DNA of 51,389 nt, from positions 1 through 51,389 of the forward strand of contig JANXZK010000023.1 in the NCBI GenBank assembly GCA_025355565.1, given 5' to 3'. A program made the position numbers and the translations under genes. This document shows, one piece after another, positions 41,312 to 51,240 of this stretch. Position 1 is the first letter of the stretch; each line of letters opens with the position of its first letter. The notes under the pieces are model-generated. The model searched no databases. It was not told where the DNA came from and saw only the letters and a list, made by a program, of their open reading frames with translations. The stretch comes from a bacterium (GTDB lineage Bacteria; Patescibacteriota; Minisyncoccia; Phycocordibacterales; PALSA-1337).

Positions 41312-42882
41312 TCATAAAAAGATGGAAAATGGGGGATGGGGGATGGGGGATCGGAGCCGTTCAGAAGAATCGCGGTGATATTTTGATAACTGTATTGGTC
41401 TTTGCCGCAATCACGATCACCGTCACTATCGGTTTGGTCAATTGGGGAGCATCGGTCTTGGCTAGTATCAGGAATGTGAAGGCCAAGGAACAGGCATTCC
41501 AGATCGCCGAAGCGGGTATCGACTATTACAGGTGGCATCTGGCACAGTATCCGACGGATTACGTGGACGGAACGACGACTCCTCAACCATATGTGCATAA
41601 TTTTTATAAGATGAATGGCGATATTTTGGGGAACTATTCGTTGACGATCCCACTCCCACCTGTCGGATCTACTCTTGTCAAGATCATCTCGAAAGGTACG
41701 GCGTCGTCGACACCACCAGTGTCTAGAACTATCCAAGCGATCATGGCGATACCTTCTTTCGCCAAGTTTGCCGTCGTCGCCAACGACAACATGCGTTTCG
41801 GTGAAGGTACTGAAATATTCGGCCCCGTACATTCAAATAAAGGCATACGTTTTGACGGTGTCGCACATAACCTCATTTCAAGTGCTTTACCCTCATATAA
41901 CGATACTGATCCGGATGATTGCAATTCGGGTCTTTCCTATGGTGTTCATACCTGCGTGACGAATCCCAATCCACCACCGAACGATCCTGATAATTCTCCA
42001 CCAGTAGCAGTACCGAGCCGGCCGGACATTTTCATCGCTGGCAGGCAATTCCCGGTGCCGTCTGCTGACTTTGCTGGTATGACTTCCGGATTGACTCAAC
42101 TACAGACACTGGCTCGGAATGGGGGAATAGAATGGACCGCTTCAAATGCAAATTCAAATACAAATACAAAGGGGTATCACATGGTTTTCAATGCAGACAA
42201 TACTTATAGGCTTTATAAAGTTACCGCTTTGGACACCGTTTCGCACAATTGTGAAAAACTCTCGAACGCGAGTTCCTATAGCCAATGGGGTGCGTGGAGT
42301 ATAGATTCCCAATCTGCTGTAAATAATACCAGCGGTAATAACATCTATACCATTCCCTCCAACGGTATTATCTTCTTTGACGATAACGTCTGGGTTGATG
42401 GGACGATAGATGGGTCACGCGTGACCATCGTCGCAGGTTTGATCAGTGAATCCAACCCGGATAATTATGTAAACATCACAGTGAACAGCGGTCTCAAATA
42501 TACGCATTATGATGGCACAGATGTGATCGCGCTCATCGCTCAAAATAATATCAATGTAGGACTGTATAGTGAAGATATCCTGGAGATCGACGGGGCGTTA
42601 GTCGCGGAAAATGGCCGTGTCGGTAGATATTATTATGATGATAGTTGTGGCTCTAATTATGGGAGAAGCTCACTCACCCTTAATGGTATGATCGCGAGCA
42701 ACGTACGTTATGGTTTCGCCTATATCGGCTCTACATACAATTGCGGTGGTTCGATCGACAAGACTGGTGGAGGTTACTGCAACCGCAACATCAACTATGA
42801 TGGTAACCTGCTATACAGTCCGCCTCCATCATTCCCATTGGCAACTAGCCAGTATCAATTGATCTCATGGAAGGAAATCTGA
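41308..42882 (+). CDS. Large PilX-like pilus protein
   Basis: A 524-aa protein: a basic leader ending NRG, DILITVLVFAAITITVTIGL (no Glu at +5, as in PilX), then a helical stem with KAKEQAFQIAEAGIDYYRWH, and a large outer domain. The latter contains FGPVHSNKGIRFDG and a later right-handed-helix-like series (GSRVTIVAGLISE; IDGALVAENGRVGRYY). Eight or more cysteines could form disulfides. It probably caps or decorates the pilus. A G-rich near-repeat of GGGGGAT lies in its leader region (41330-41352). Confidence 0.75.
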   Translation: MIIKRWKMGDGGWGIGAVQKNRGDILITVLVFAAITITVTIGLVNWGASVLASIRNVKAKEQAFQIAEAGIDYYRWHLAQYPTDYVDGTTTPQPYVHNFYKMNGDILGNYSLTIPLPPVGSTLVKIISKGTASSTPPVSRTIQAIMAIPSFAKFAVVANDNMRFGEGTEIFGPVHSNKGIRFDGVAHNLISSALPSYNDTDPDDCNSGLSYGVHTCVTNPNPPPNDPDNSPPVAVPSRPDIFIAGRQFPVPSADFAGMTSGLTQLQTLARNGGIEWTASNANSNTNTKGYHMVFNADNTYRLYKVTALDTVSHNCEKLSNASSYSQWGAWSIDSQSAVNNTSGNNIYTIPSNGIIFFDDNVWVDGTIDGSRVTIVAGLISESNPDNYVNITVNSGLKYTHYDGTDVIALIAQNNINVGLYSEDILEIDGALVAENGRVGRYYYDDSCGSNYGRSSLTLNGMIASNVRYGFAYIGSTYNCGGSIDKTGGGYCNRNINYDGNLLYSPPPSFPLATSQYQLISWKEI

Positions 42883-42919
42883 GATGTTGAGTCATCGTTA
42901 GAAATGATATACTGGGTGT

Positions 42920-43693
42920 ATGACAAATAGAAAACTTATCGTCGGTAACTGGAAGATGAATCCTGGGACTTTGGCTGAGGCAAAAAAGATCGCCGCCCGA
43001 GCGAGACGCATCGCGACGACTCTCGAACATACTGATGCGGTCATCTGTCCGCCATTCGTCTTCCTGGGAGCGCTCGTGCCGAAAAAGCCAGTAAAACAGT
43101 TCCATATCGGCGCCCAATCTGCATATTTCGAAGAGAGTGGCGCATTTACCGGAGAGGTTAGCGTCACCATGCTGCATGATATCGGAGTCGAATATGTGAT
43201 CGTCGGACACTCCGAGGAGCGCGCGAGGGGGGATACTGATGAGATAGTTGCAAAGAAGGTCAAAGCTGTGATAGAAGCCGGTCTCACGCCCATCGTCTGT
43301 GTTGGCGAAGCATCTCGAGACATCGAAGGTGCCTCGCATTATGATGTGTTGAAAGAGCAGATCAAGAACAGCTTTGCCGGAGTGCCAAAGAGGGTCGGAC
43401 GTGACATCATCCTCGCCTATGAACCTGTCTGGGCTATCGGGGCGAAGGAGTCGATGTTGCCAGAACAGATCTATGAGATGTCCCTATTCGTGAAGAAAGT
43501 CTTCTCCGATGCTTTCGGGGCAGAGACGGCAGTTGAGGTGACAGTGCTATATGGCGGATCGGTAAATTATAGGAATGCAGCAGACATCATCTCGATCGGT
43601 AAAGTCGACGGCCTCCTCGTCGGACGAGAGAGTCTGAATACAGTAGGTTTTGTAGAATTATTGAAAGCGGTAGATGGTATGAAGCAACAATGA
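42920..43693 (+). CDS. tpiA: Triosephosphate isomerase
   Basis: A 257-aa TIM-barrel enzyme interconverting dihydroxyacetone phosphate and glyceraldehyde 3-phosphate. Catalytic Lys in GNWKMN, His in IVGHSEER (usually GHSERR), Glu in AYEPVWAIG, and phosphate loop LYGGSVN are present. Its stop overlaps the pgk start as ATGA, so the two glycolytic genes form an operon. Confidence 0.97.
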   Translation: MTNRKLIVGNWKMNPGTLAEAKKIAARARRIATTLEHTDAVICPPFVFLGALVPKKPVKQFHIGAQSAYFEESGAFTGEVSVTMLHDIGVEYVIVGHSEERARGDTDEIVAKKVKAVIEAGLTPIVCVGEASRDIEGASHYDVLKEQIKNSFAGVPKRVGRDIILAYEPVWAIGAKESMLPEQIYEMSLFVKKVFSDAFGAETAVEVTVLYGGSVNYRNAADIISIGKVDGLLVGRESLNTVGFVELLKAVDGMKQQ

Positions 43694-44811
43694 AAACACT
43701 CAAAGACATCGAATATCTATCGGGAGTCAAAGTGTTAGTCCGCGTCGATTTCAATGTGCCTATAAAGAACGCTGTGGTTGTTGAAGATTTCAGGATCAAA
43801 ACAGCTTTGCCGACGATCGATTTCCTCATTGGCAAAGGGGCGAAAGTCGTCCTGATGAGTCATCTCGAAGCCGCAGATGGCACGAATCCGACACTGTTAC
43901 CGGTTGCAGATCGATTGAAAAAGCTAGGGAAAGACGTCATTTTTATAAAAGATTTCAACAGAGCGCACGACGTTATCAATGAACAATTGAGAGGTGGAGC
44001 ATGCGCATTGCTAGAAAATCTGCGCTATTTCGACGGAGAGAAGAAAAATGACCAGAAGTTTGCAAAGGAGCTAGCCTCTCTCGGTGACATATACGTGAAC
44101 GAGGCATTTTCCGTGTCACATCGAGAGCACGCTTCAGTCGTCGGCGTCCCAAAATATCTGCCCAGCTATGCCGGTTTACAGATGGAGAGAGAAGTCGCCA
44201 ACCTTGGGCGAGCTTTCAACCCTGCGCACCCATTCCTATTCATTTTGGGTGGCGCAAAATTCGATACAAAATTGCCGTTGCTAGATAAATTTATCGATAT
44301 TGCTGACCAGATATTCGTGGGCGGTGCACTAGCTAATGACCTGTTAAAGGCGAGGGGGTATGAGGTGGGAAAGTCTCTGCTCTCGGATGGCGCGGTAGAT
44401 CTATCGAAGTTCTTGGCCAGTCCCAAAGTCATCTTGCCCGGAGACATGGTAAACGAGCAAAGACAGGTGGTGATGATCGATCAGATGAGAGCTCAAGATA
44501 TAAATCTGGATGCTGGACCGAAAACTATCGAGATGCTGCGCGATGCGGTTGCCAAGGCAAAGTTCATCCTCTGGAATGGCCCTCTCGGCCGATATGAAAA
44601 TGGTTTCAAAGAGAGCACGATCGAGCTTGCTAGGTTGATAGGTGATGCATCATTGAACGGGGCAGAGACGATAGTCGGCGGCGGCGACACATTGGCAGCG
44701 ATAGCGGAGCTCAGCACGCAGGAAAAGTTCTCATTCATCTCGACAGGTGGCGGCGCGATGTTAGATTTTCTAGCAAAAGGGACTCTGCCAGGGATAGAGG
44801 CGCTGAAATAA
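43690..44811 (+). CDS. pgk: Phosphoglycerate kinase
   Basis: A 373-aa two-domain kinase making ATP from 1,3-bisphosphoglycerate. It has VLVRVDFNVP, ALLENLRYFDGEKKND, FVGGALANDLLKARG, LWNGPLGRYE and the nucleotide-binding GGGDTLAAI. It is slightly shorter than the usual ~390-400 residues. Translationally coupled to tpiA. Confidence 0.96.
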   Translation: MKTLKDIEYLSGVKVLVRVDFNVPIKNAVVVEDFRIKTALPTIDFLIGKGAKVVLMSHLEAADGTNPTLLPVADRLKKLGKDVIFIKDFNRAHDVINEQLRGGACALLENLRYFDGEKKNDQKFAKELASLGDIYVNEAFSVSHREHASVVGVPKYLPSYAGLQMEREVANLGRAFNPAHPFLFILGGAKFDTKLPLLDKFIDIADQIFVGGALANDLLKARGYEVGKSLLSDGAVDLSKFLASPKVILPGDMVNEQRQVVMIDQMRAQDINLDAGPKTIEMLRDAVAKAKFILWNGPLGRYENGFKESTIELARLIGDASLNGAETIVGGGDTLAAIAELSTQEKFSFISTGGGAMLDFLAKGTLPGIEALK

Positions 44812-44835
44812 AATACCCGCCAGACGGCTGGCGGG
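44805..44835 (-). terminator. Terminator between convergent pgk and the next gene
   Basis: CCCGCCAG (44816-44823) pairs with CTGGCGGG (44828-44835). On the minus strand it is followed by TATTTTATTTC, fitting termination of the minus-strand gene; on the plus strand it may protect the pgk mRNA end. Confidence 0.65.
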
Positions 44836-44855
44836 GTGAAAAGGAGACGGGTTTA

Positions 44856-45581
44856 TTAGCGTGGCGGACCAAACCTCGTTAGGAAATAGTCGAACGTTGA
44901 TTTTGCCGAGGACAACTCGCCGAGTACGGTTATGAATCCGGGATCGAGCGAAACTGATGACATTGGCGAATAGCTGATCATCATTATGTTGTCTTCCGTC
45001 TGCTGCTCGACCACGACTAGGCGGCAGTCTTTCATTTGGTCTCGATTTGGAGCGGAGAGATGATCGCTCCGTGCAGTGAGAGCGAGAACAGGGCAACTTT
45101 GTTGGCTATTTTCGCCGTCTGCCGGTGTGCGTCCATCACACTGTTCTTTGATCGATTCGTATTCGCTATAAAGGACGAGAACCAATACGCCTATTTCGTA
45201 GTCTCCTATGCTGCCGACCATTTTTTGAACGGATACTACTTTCGGACATAGAGAATGCTTTTCATCAAGGCACTCGAGCCATTGAGGCGACGGTCGTGGG
45301 AATCCGCAGGCGCCGCTTCCATCGCTAAAGCTCACAACGCGTTTAGACGAGAATATTTTGACCAAGTAGTCAAGGAATCCGTCGTCGCATTGAATGAGCT
45401 GACCAAGGTTTGCGGCAGCAATGGTCAATAGTCGGTCAATCTTTTTTCGTTGTAGCTTTTTTACTCGCTCGGTTTGATCCAGTGCAGCCTTATTCAAGCG
45501 TTCTTTCCGTTCTCTGATACGCCGTTGTGTGAGATTAAATCTCTCTACGCTCGCAACAAAAGAGTCACATTTTGTTTTCAT
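44856..45581 (-). CDS. Hypothetical protein with N-terminal coiled coil
   Basis: A 241-aa soluble protein, unrecognised. A basic helical N-terminus (NLTQRRIRERKERLNKAALD; ERVKKLQRKKIDRLL) is followed by a mixed domain with several cysteines and hydrophobic strands (YEIGVLVLVLYSEYESI; CRLVVVEQQTEDNIMMIS). No signal peptide is seen. It is a single minus-strand gene between the pgk and recJ transcripts. The frame is long and uninterrupted, so it is probably real. Confidence 0.6.
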   Translation of the reverse strand: MKTKCDSFVASVERFNLTQRRIRERKERLNKAALDQTERVKKLQRKKIDRLLTIAAANLGQLIQCDDGFLDYLVKIFSSKRVVSFSDGSGACGFPRPSPQWLECLDEKHSLCPKVVSVQKMVGSIGDYEIGVLVLVLYSEYESIKEQCDGRTPADGENSQQSCPVLALTARSDHLSAPNRDQMKDCRLVVVEQQTEDNIMMISYSPMSSVSLDPGFITVLGELSSAKSTFDYFLTRFGPPR

Positions 45582-45689
45582 ATGTTCATTTACTTTCTGT
45601 CTACTATAACATTACACCGCCGCTATATTATGTCAAATAGTGATGGACCATCGCTAAACTAAATCATCTATTAGTGTATACTTCAATTT

Positions 45690-47456
45690 ATGTCCTACAA
45701 TATCCGAAAGCCTCTGACCAATGATGAACGAACCCAATATTCCGGCATGTCAGATACTGTGGCGCATCTACTGTTCCACCGCGGAATTACCGATGGTATG
45801 GCGGCACAACGATTCATTTCTCCAGACTATGACGCGGATACGCATGATCCATTCCTCTTGAAAGATGCGGAGAGATCGGCACAGCGCATCGTCCGAGCGA
45901 TCGAAAAGGATGAGAGGATCGCCATATATTCTGACTATGACGCTGATGGTATTCCAGGTGCGGCGCTATTCGATGATTTCTTCAAAAGGATTGGCTATAA
46001 GAATTATTCCGTATATATCCCACACCGCCACGATGAGGGTTTCGGTTTAAATACCGAAGCAGTAGAACAGTTGGCGAATGAGGGTGTAAAGCTACTCATC
46101 ACGATCGATTGTGGCATCACTGACGTCGCGCCAGTTAGGGTCGCTAACAAGAAGGGTTTAGATGTCATCATAACAGATCACCATGAACCACCTGCGGAAT
46201 TACCAGCCGCTTACGCAATCATTGATCATAAACAAACTAACTGCGCGTATCCTGATAAAAATCTCTGTGGCTCTGGCATTGCATTCAAATTGATCCAAGC
46301 GGTGTTGAAAATAAATAGGTTTAGTCTAAAAGAAGGCATGGAAAAATGGCTGCTCGACTTGGTCGGCATCGCCACGATGTCTGATATGGTGCCCTTGGTT
46401 GGGGAAAACCGGATCTTTGCCTACTATGGTCTCAACGTATTGCGCAAAAGCCCTCGAAAAGGCATCGTACAACTAGTGCGCAAGCTCGGGATCGATCAAC
46501 GGCACCTCACGGAGGACGATATCACATTCATGATCACGCCGAGGATCAACGCGGCATCACGGATGGGGGTGCCGATGGACGCATTCAAGATGCTCGCCGC
46601 GGATAACGACATCGACGCCCATGATTCAGCCAATCATTTGGACAAGATAAATAATGAAAGGAAAGGAGTGGTAGCTGCGCTAGTCAAAGAAGTCAAGAAG
46701 ATCTTAAATCATAGATATGGTAGTGACACCCCATTACCAGCCGTCATCGTCCTCGGCAATCCAGATTGGAGACCGTCTCTACTAGGTCTCGTCGCGAATA
46801 CTTGCGCAGAGGAATACGACCGCCCAGTGTTTTTGTGGGGCCGCGATGGAGATAATATCATCAAGGGGTCATGCCGCTCGGAAGGCAGGACCGATGTTGT
46901 TCGGCTGATGCGCGCTGTGCCAACTGGGATATTGGGTCATTTTGGTGGACACAAGCATTCGGGCGGATTCTCAGTGAGTAACGAAGATATCCATTTCGTT
47001 GAAAAGCATCTGAATGACGCACAAATCAAAATTCAAAATTCAAAATCGGAAATTATGAGCAAATCTGAGACACTAAACTCAAATCCGGATCCAGAGTCTG
47101 CTGGTCGATCGATCGACCTAGAACTCTCCATCGATGATGTTTCTTCCACGCTTTACGAGGACTTGAACAGACTGGCGCCATTTGGCATGAGCAACCCCAA
47201 GCCCGTGTTCTTGTTCCGCGCCATTGCGCCTATATCAGTCCGCAAATTTGGCAAAACCAATGATCACATGGAGTTGGTCTTCAAAAAATCAAACGGGATC
47301 AAAGTCCCAGCGATCGCATTCTTCGGCGCGGAAAATGAATGGGTGAAATCATTGAAAATCGGAGCACCGATCGATCTCATCGCTTCTGTCGAAAAATCAA
47401 TGTTCAGAAACAAGGCAGAGCTCCGATTGAGGATCATCGATATCATCTCGCGATAG
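45690..47456 (+). CDS. recJ: Single-stranded-DNA-specific exonuclease RecJ
   Basis: A 588-aa 5'-3' exonuclease. DHH-family motifs: AIYSDYDADGIPGAA, LITIDCGITD, VIITDHHEPP, and the DHHA1 motif GHFGGHKHSGGFSV. A C-terminal OB-like domain is present. There is a low-complexity Lys/Ser-rich linker around residues 450-470. TATACT lies 7 bp before the ATG, so the mRNA may be leaderless. RecJ acts in recombination and mismatch repair. Confidence 0.94.
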   Translation: MSYNIRKPLTNDERTQYSGMSDTVAHLLFHRGITDGMAAQRFISPDYDADTHDPFLLKDAERSAQRIVRAIEKDERIAIYSDYDADGIPGAALFDDFFKRIGYKNYSVYIPHRHDEGFGLNTEAVEQLANEGVKLLITIDCGITDVAPVRVANKKGLDVIITDHHEPPAELPAAYAIIDHKQTNCAYPDKNLCGSGIAFKLIQAVLKINRFSLKEGMEKWLLDLVGIATMSDMVPLVGENRIFAYYGLNVLRKSPRKGIVQLVRKLGIDQRHLTEDDITFMITPRINAASRMGVPMDAFKMLAADNDIDAHDSANHLDKINNERKGVVAALVKEVKKILNHRYGSDTPLPAVIVLGNPDWRPSLLGLVANTCAEEYDRPVFLWGRDGDNIIKGSCRSEGRTDVVRLMRAVPTGILGHFGGHKHSGGFSVSNEDIHFVEKHLNDAQIKIQNSKSEIMSKSETLNSNPDPESAGRSIDLELSIDDVSSTLYEDLNRLAPFGMSNPKPVFLFRAIAPISVRKFGKTNDHMELVFKKSNGIKVPAIAFFGAENEWVKSLKIGAPIDLIASVEKSMFRNKAELRLRIIDIISR

Positions 47457-47487
47457 TTTTGTTCAAAATCATGCTAAAATGGCGGCT

Positions 47488-48216
47488 ATGATAACAATAT
47501 TCACTGACGGATCATCACGTGGAAACCCGGGACCAGGTGGATGGGGGAGTGTCATAGTGCAAAGTGGATCTGCTTATTCAACTGCAGATACAGTAGTAAC
47601 AGAGCTCGGCGGTTATGAAAAGATGACAACGAATAACAGAATGGAGTTGACCGCCTGTATGCTAGGGCTTTCGTACGTAAAAGGGCATCTGCAAAAAGTT
47701 ACCGTTTTCACTGATTCATCTTATGTCATCAATGGTATAACCAAATGGATCGATGGCTGGAAGAGGAATGGTTGGTTGACCAAGACCAAGGACGAGGTAT
47801 TGAACCGCGACCTGTGGGAAAAACTCGATGATGTGGCGAATGGACAGAAAGTCGAGTGGAAATATGTCGGCGGGCATATAGGCATCGTAGGAAATGAGCG
47901 CTGTGATCACATCGCCACGGATTTTGCAGATGGAGTCGACGTCAAGCTTTTCAATGGTCCTTTGGGTACTTATGATCTGCCAAATATTCTGGATATTTCA
48001 TTTGATGACATGAGGGTAGCAGCCAAGAAATCAGACTCATCTCGTTCTCGTGCCAAAGCATATTCTTATGTGAGTTCGCTCGACGGCATGATCGAAACAC
48101 ATCATACTTGGGCCGACTGCGAAAAGAGAGTCAAAGGAAAAAAGGGTGCCAGGTTCAAAAAGTCGCTCGACCCAATAGATGAAAAACAGATAATCGCTGA
48201 GTTCGGAACATTGTAG
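47488..48216 (+). CDS. rnhA: Ribonuclease HI with C-terminal viroplasmin-like domain
   Basis: A 242-aa enzyme that cuts RNA in RNA-DNA hybrids. The four acidic residues lie in FTDGSSRGNPGPGG, NNRMELTA, FTDSSYVI and GNERCDHIA. After about residue 165 comes a second domain with THHTWADCEKRVKGKKGARF, the pattern of the viroplasmin/hybrid-binding domain, which in most RNases H1 is N-terminal. ATG 47488 gives the classical MITIFTDGS start; an ATG at 47479 adds MAA. Confidence 0.9.
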   Translation: MITIFTDGSSRGNPGPGGWGSVIVQSGSAYSTADTVVTELGGYEKMTTNNRMELTACMLGLSYVKGHLQKVTVFTDSSYVINGITKWIDGWKRNGWLTKTKDEVLNRDLWEKLDDVANGQKVEWKYVGGHIGIVGNERCDHIATDFADGVDVKLFNGPLGTYDLPNILDISFDDMRVAAKKSDSSRSRAKAYSYVSSLDGMIETHHTWADCEKRVKGKKGARFKKSLDPIDEKQIIAEFGTL

Positions 48217-48292
48217 CCATAGAAATGTGTGAATGTGCGGCTCTATGTCTCGCTTTTTTCATCGGTGTAGATTTTAACATTTTTTTATCAAG

Positions 48293-48366
48293 ATTTTATC
48301 TTTTCTTTATCATTCCTTGAACAAAATTTCATCAGGATTTTATCGGCCAACTGATAGGATGCATAC
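48293..48366 (+). promoter_or_regulatory. comM promoter/operator shared with the first pilus operon
   Basis: ATTTTATCTTTTCTTTATC (48293-48311), TTGAAC (48317-48322), GATTTTATC (48336-48344), then GATAGGATG plus five bases before the GTG start. Spacing is identical to the region upstream of the pilus ATPase gene (7743-7667). About 60 of 77 positions match, including the start codon position. Confidence 0.75.
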
Positions 48367-49899
48367 GTGAGCATAGCAAAGACATATACGGCACAACTCA
48401 TCGGCCTCAAAACAGAGATGATCACTGTGGAAGTAGACATTTCCAATGGTCTGCACGCATTTTCTATCGTAGGATTGGGTGATAGGGCTATAGAAGAAGC
48501 CAAAGATCGCGTTGCCGCGGCAATAAAGAACAGTGGCTACATCTCACCTAAACAAAAGAATCAAAAGGTTGTAGTGTCGCTCGCTCCAGCAGACATGCGC
48601 AAAGAAGGGCCATCTTTCGACTTGGCGATCGCCCTCACATACCTAAAAGCAGTGGGTGAGATCAGTTTTGATCATTCGAACAAGATATTCCTAGGCGAGC
48701 TTTCACTGGAAGGAAACGTCAGAAAGATATATGGCGTCCTGCCGATCCTGTGTCAATTAGAGACATACGATATAACGGAGGCTTTCGTGCCGATCGAGAA
48801 TGCCCATGAGGCTTCTTTGGCGAGAAACATCACCATCTTTGCCGTAAGTTCTCTTAGAGAGATTATCGCTCACTTAGACAGGACTATGCCGATGCGCCCA
48901 ATCAACCGATCTTTTAGCAATAATATGCCGATGCCGCGGAAGAACAACGTGGAGATAAGTACTATACGAGGCAATGAGACGGGAAAGAGGGGCCTGGAGA
49001 TAGCAGCAGCTGGGGCACATAACTTGATCATGTACGGCCCACCAGGAACAGGGAAAACTATGCTGGCGCAAAGCCTTTCTTCTATACTACCACCGCTAAC
49101 ATACGAGCAGTCCGTCGAGGTAACAGGGATACATTCTGCAGCCAGAGCACTGAGTGGTGGCTTGATCCTATATCCACCCTTTCGCTCTCCACATCACACT
49201 GCTTCATACCCAGCGATCGTTGGGGGCGGAAATTTTCCAAAACCAGGAGAGATCACCTTGGCCCACCGTGGGGTGTTGTTCATGGACGAATTTCCAGAAT
49301 TTGATAGATCAGTCATCGAAGCACTGCGCCAACCACTCGAAGATCGAGTGATCACAATATCACGAGCCAAAGGATCAGTGACCTTCCCGGCACAATGTAT
49401 CCTCCTGGCATCGATGAATCCATGTCCTTGTGGGAAGGGTAGAGAAAATGGCTGCAACTGTCCACACACTGTCCTAGAGGCATACAAGCGCAAAGTATCT
49501 GGCCCGATCATGGACCGACTCGATATGTGGGTGAATGTAAACAGGATCGACTACGAAAAATTGGCGGACAAAACATCCTCGGGAGAAAGATCTGAGATAA
49601 TACTCGAGCGAGTCCTTCGTGCGAGAGAGATACAATCCGCCAGATTTAGTCGGCACAAGATCGACAAATCGTTCAATGGTGAGATGAGTGCTGGTGATAT
49701 AGAAAAGATAGTTGTCATGAGCGATAGTGCGCGATCTTTGCTAGTGTCATCATCTAAAAAGATGGAGCTGTCCGGTCGAACATTCCACAAGATCATCAAA
49801 GTCGCCCAGACAATAGCTGACTTGGCACAAAAAAAGTCGATCGACGAGCCCGACATTTTAGAAGCACTGCGATACAGGAGGAAGACGGAGGGTGGGTAA
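48367..49899 (+). CDS. comM: ComM/YifB-family Mg-chelatase-like AAA+ helicase
   Basis: A 510-aa protein. An N-terminal Lon-protease-like domain (GLHAFSIVGLGDRAIEEAKD; RKEGPSFDLAIAL) is followed by the AAA+ domain (YGPPGTGKTMLA; GVLFMDEFPEF). Then come a Cys-containing insert (NPCPCGKGRENGCNC) and the C-terminal Mg-chelatase-like domain. ComM drives branch migration during natural transformation. The GTG start at 48367 is supported by AGGATG at the same spacing as before the pilus ATPase start. Confidence 0.93.
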   Translation: MSIAKTYTAQLIGLKTEMITVEVDISNGLHAFSIVGLGDRAIEEAKDRVAAAIKNSGYISPKQKNQKVVVSLAPADMRKEGPSFDLAIALTYLKAVGEISFDHSNKIFLGELSLEGNVRKIYGVLPILCQLETYDITEAFVPIENAHEASLARNITIFAVSSLREIIAHLDRTMPMRPINRSFSNNMPMPRKNNVEISTIRGNETGKRGLEIAAAGAHNLIMYGPPGTGKTMLAQSLSSILPPLTYEQSVEVTGIHSAARALSGGLILYPPFRSPHHTASYPAIVGGGNFPKPGEITLAHRGVLFMDEFPEFDRSVIEALRQPLEDRVITISRAKGSVTFPAQCILLASMNPCPCGKGRENGCNCPHTVLEAYKRKVSGPIMDRLDMWVNVNRIDYEKLADKTSSGERSEIILERVLRAREIQSARFSRHKIDKSFNGEMSAGDIEKIVVMSDSARSLLVSSSKKMELSGRTFHKIIKVAQTIADLAQKKSIDEPDILEALRYRRKTEGG

Positions 49900-49929
49900 A
49901 GAGGTAACCAGTAAACGGTTAAACAGAAA

Positions 49930-50973
49930 TTAGAAAGGATTTTGAGCGCCACGGATCTCAAAGTGAATATGGGGGCCAGTTGTCTTTCCCGTCATACCGA
50001 TATAACCGATGACTTGTCCCTGAGATACTGTCTGCCCAACCGATACCACTCCACTGCGCATATGCGAATATAGCGTCTGAGTACCATTCCCGTGCGAGAT
50101 AACGACATAATTACCATAAGCCCCGTTCCATCCTCCGTCCATCTTGCTTATAACAACCTTCCCGGAGGCAGATGCGAGGATCTGAGTTCCAACAGGTGCC
50201 GCTAAGTCGACAGCATTATGCCCGTGTATGCTTTGACTCTTGCGTCCACCGATGATCGGTCTTATGTAATAGCCCAAACTCGATTGCTTCGGCGCAACAC
50301 TTGGAGTACTGGCCAATTCCGCATCAGGTAATATGAGCGTGTCACCAGCGATGATAGGAGCCGAAAGGTTGATGTCATTGTAATTCAATATATCTTCGAC
50401 ATCAGCCTTGTATCTCTGTGCGATACCTTTTATGGTATCGCCTTTCTTGACTGTATATGTGATACCAGAGATCGGCAAGATCACCAGTGTTTGTCCTTCT
50501 TTGAGGCTCGACTTGCTGGAAAGATCATTGGCCCAGAGTATGGTGTTTATCGAGACCTTGAACATCTTGGCCACGCCAGATATGGTATCTCCTTGGCGGA
50601 CTACATATGTACTGATCTGCATATTTCCTGTATCAGCACCGGCAGTATTGTCGCTGGCAAGGTCAGCAATCAGAGTATCGTTGTTATTAACCGGTACGAT
50701 ATCAGAAGACTTCTCAGGATTCGGGTCACTGTTCACCGCGGCTTGTAATAGCGCGACTGTCTGAGAGTTTTGAGGAGAGATCGATGACTGGCTGATCTTC
50801 GCAGAGACCGCTTCGCCACCTAACAAAGAAGAAACCAGAGAAATGAGACTGGCGTGTGCAGTCTTTCCGAAAGTGGTGATACCTATGACCGTCAATATTA
50901 TAAACACACCACCAGTGACAAGGCGAGTGAAAAATTGTGAGTATTTTGATTTATTTGTTTGTCCTAATTTCAT
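49930..50973 (-). CDS. LysM-containing M23 peptidoglycan endopeptidase
   Basis: A 347-aa exported enzyme. It has an N-terminal membrane signal (LVTGGVFIILTVIGITTFG) and two LysM repeats binding peptidoglycan (YVVRQGDTISGVAKMF; YTVKKGDTIKGIAQRY). The zinc peptidase M23 domain has HGHNAVDLAAP (His and Asp ligands) and GPHIHFEIRG (HxH). It probably cleaves cell-wall cross-links during growth. The start at 50973 (MKLGQTNKS) is preferred; the frame extends to 51000. It converges on comM. Confidence 0.92.
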   Translation of the reverse strand: MKLGQTNKSKYSQFFTRLVTGGVFIILTVIGITTFGKTAHASLISLVSSLLGGEAVSAKISQSSISPQNSQTVALLQAAVNSDPNPEKSSDIVPVNNNDTLIADLASDNTAGADTGNMQISTYVVRQGDTISGVAKMFKVSINTILWANDLSSKSSLKEGQTLVILPISGITYTVKKGDTIKGIAQRYKADVEDILNYNDINLSAPIIAGDTLILPDAELASTPSVAPKQSSLGYYIRPIIGGRKSQSIHGHNAVDLAAPVGTQILASASGKVVISKMDGGWNGAYGNYVVISHGNGTQTLYSHMRSGVVSVGQTVSQGQVIGYIGMTGKTTGPHIHFEIRGAQNPF

Positions 50974-51240
50974 AATAGTTTGCTTCTTTCTGCAAGTCAT
51001 TCATGGGTGGTTTATCTTTCGTTCTGTATCACTATATTTGCAATAAATGGCTTCCTTGAGCCATATTTCACGACACATCCCTGTTATTACCCTATCAGGG
51101 TATCAAGCAGGGAAATAAAGTCAATGGTACCTGTGTATAACTATCTTCCTTGCCACCGTGTCAATCTTTATTGCGCTATATTCGAAATTGAATATAGAGA
51201 TAAAGGATTTTAAAAGAACAAAGCTTTCACACCCCACACA

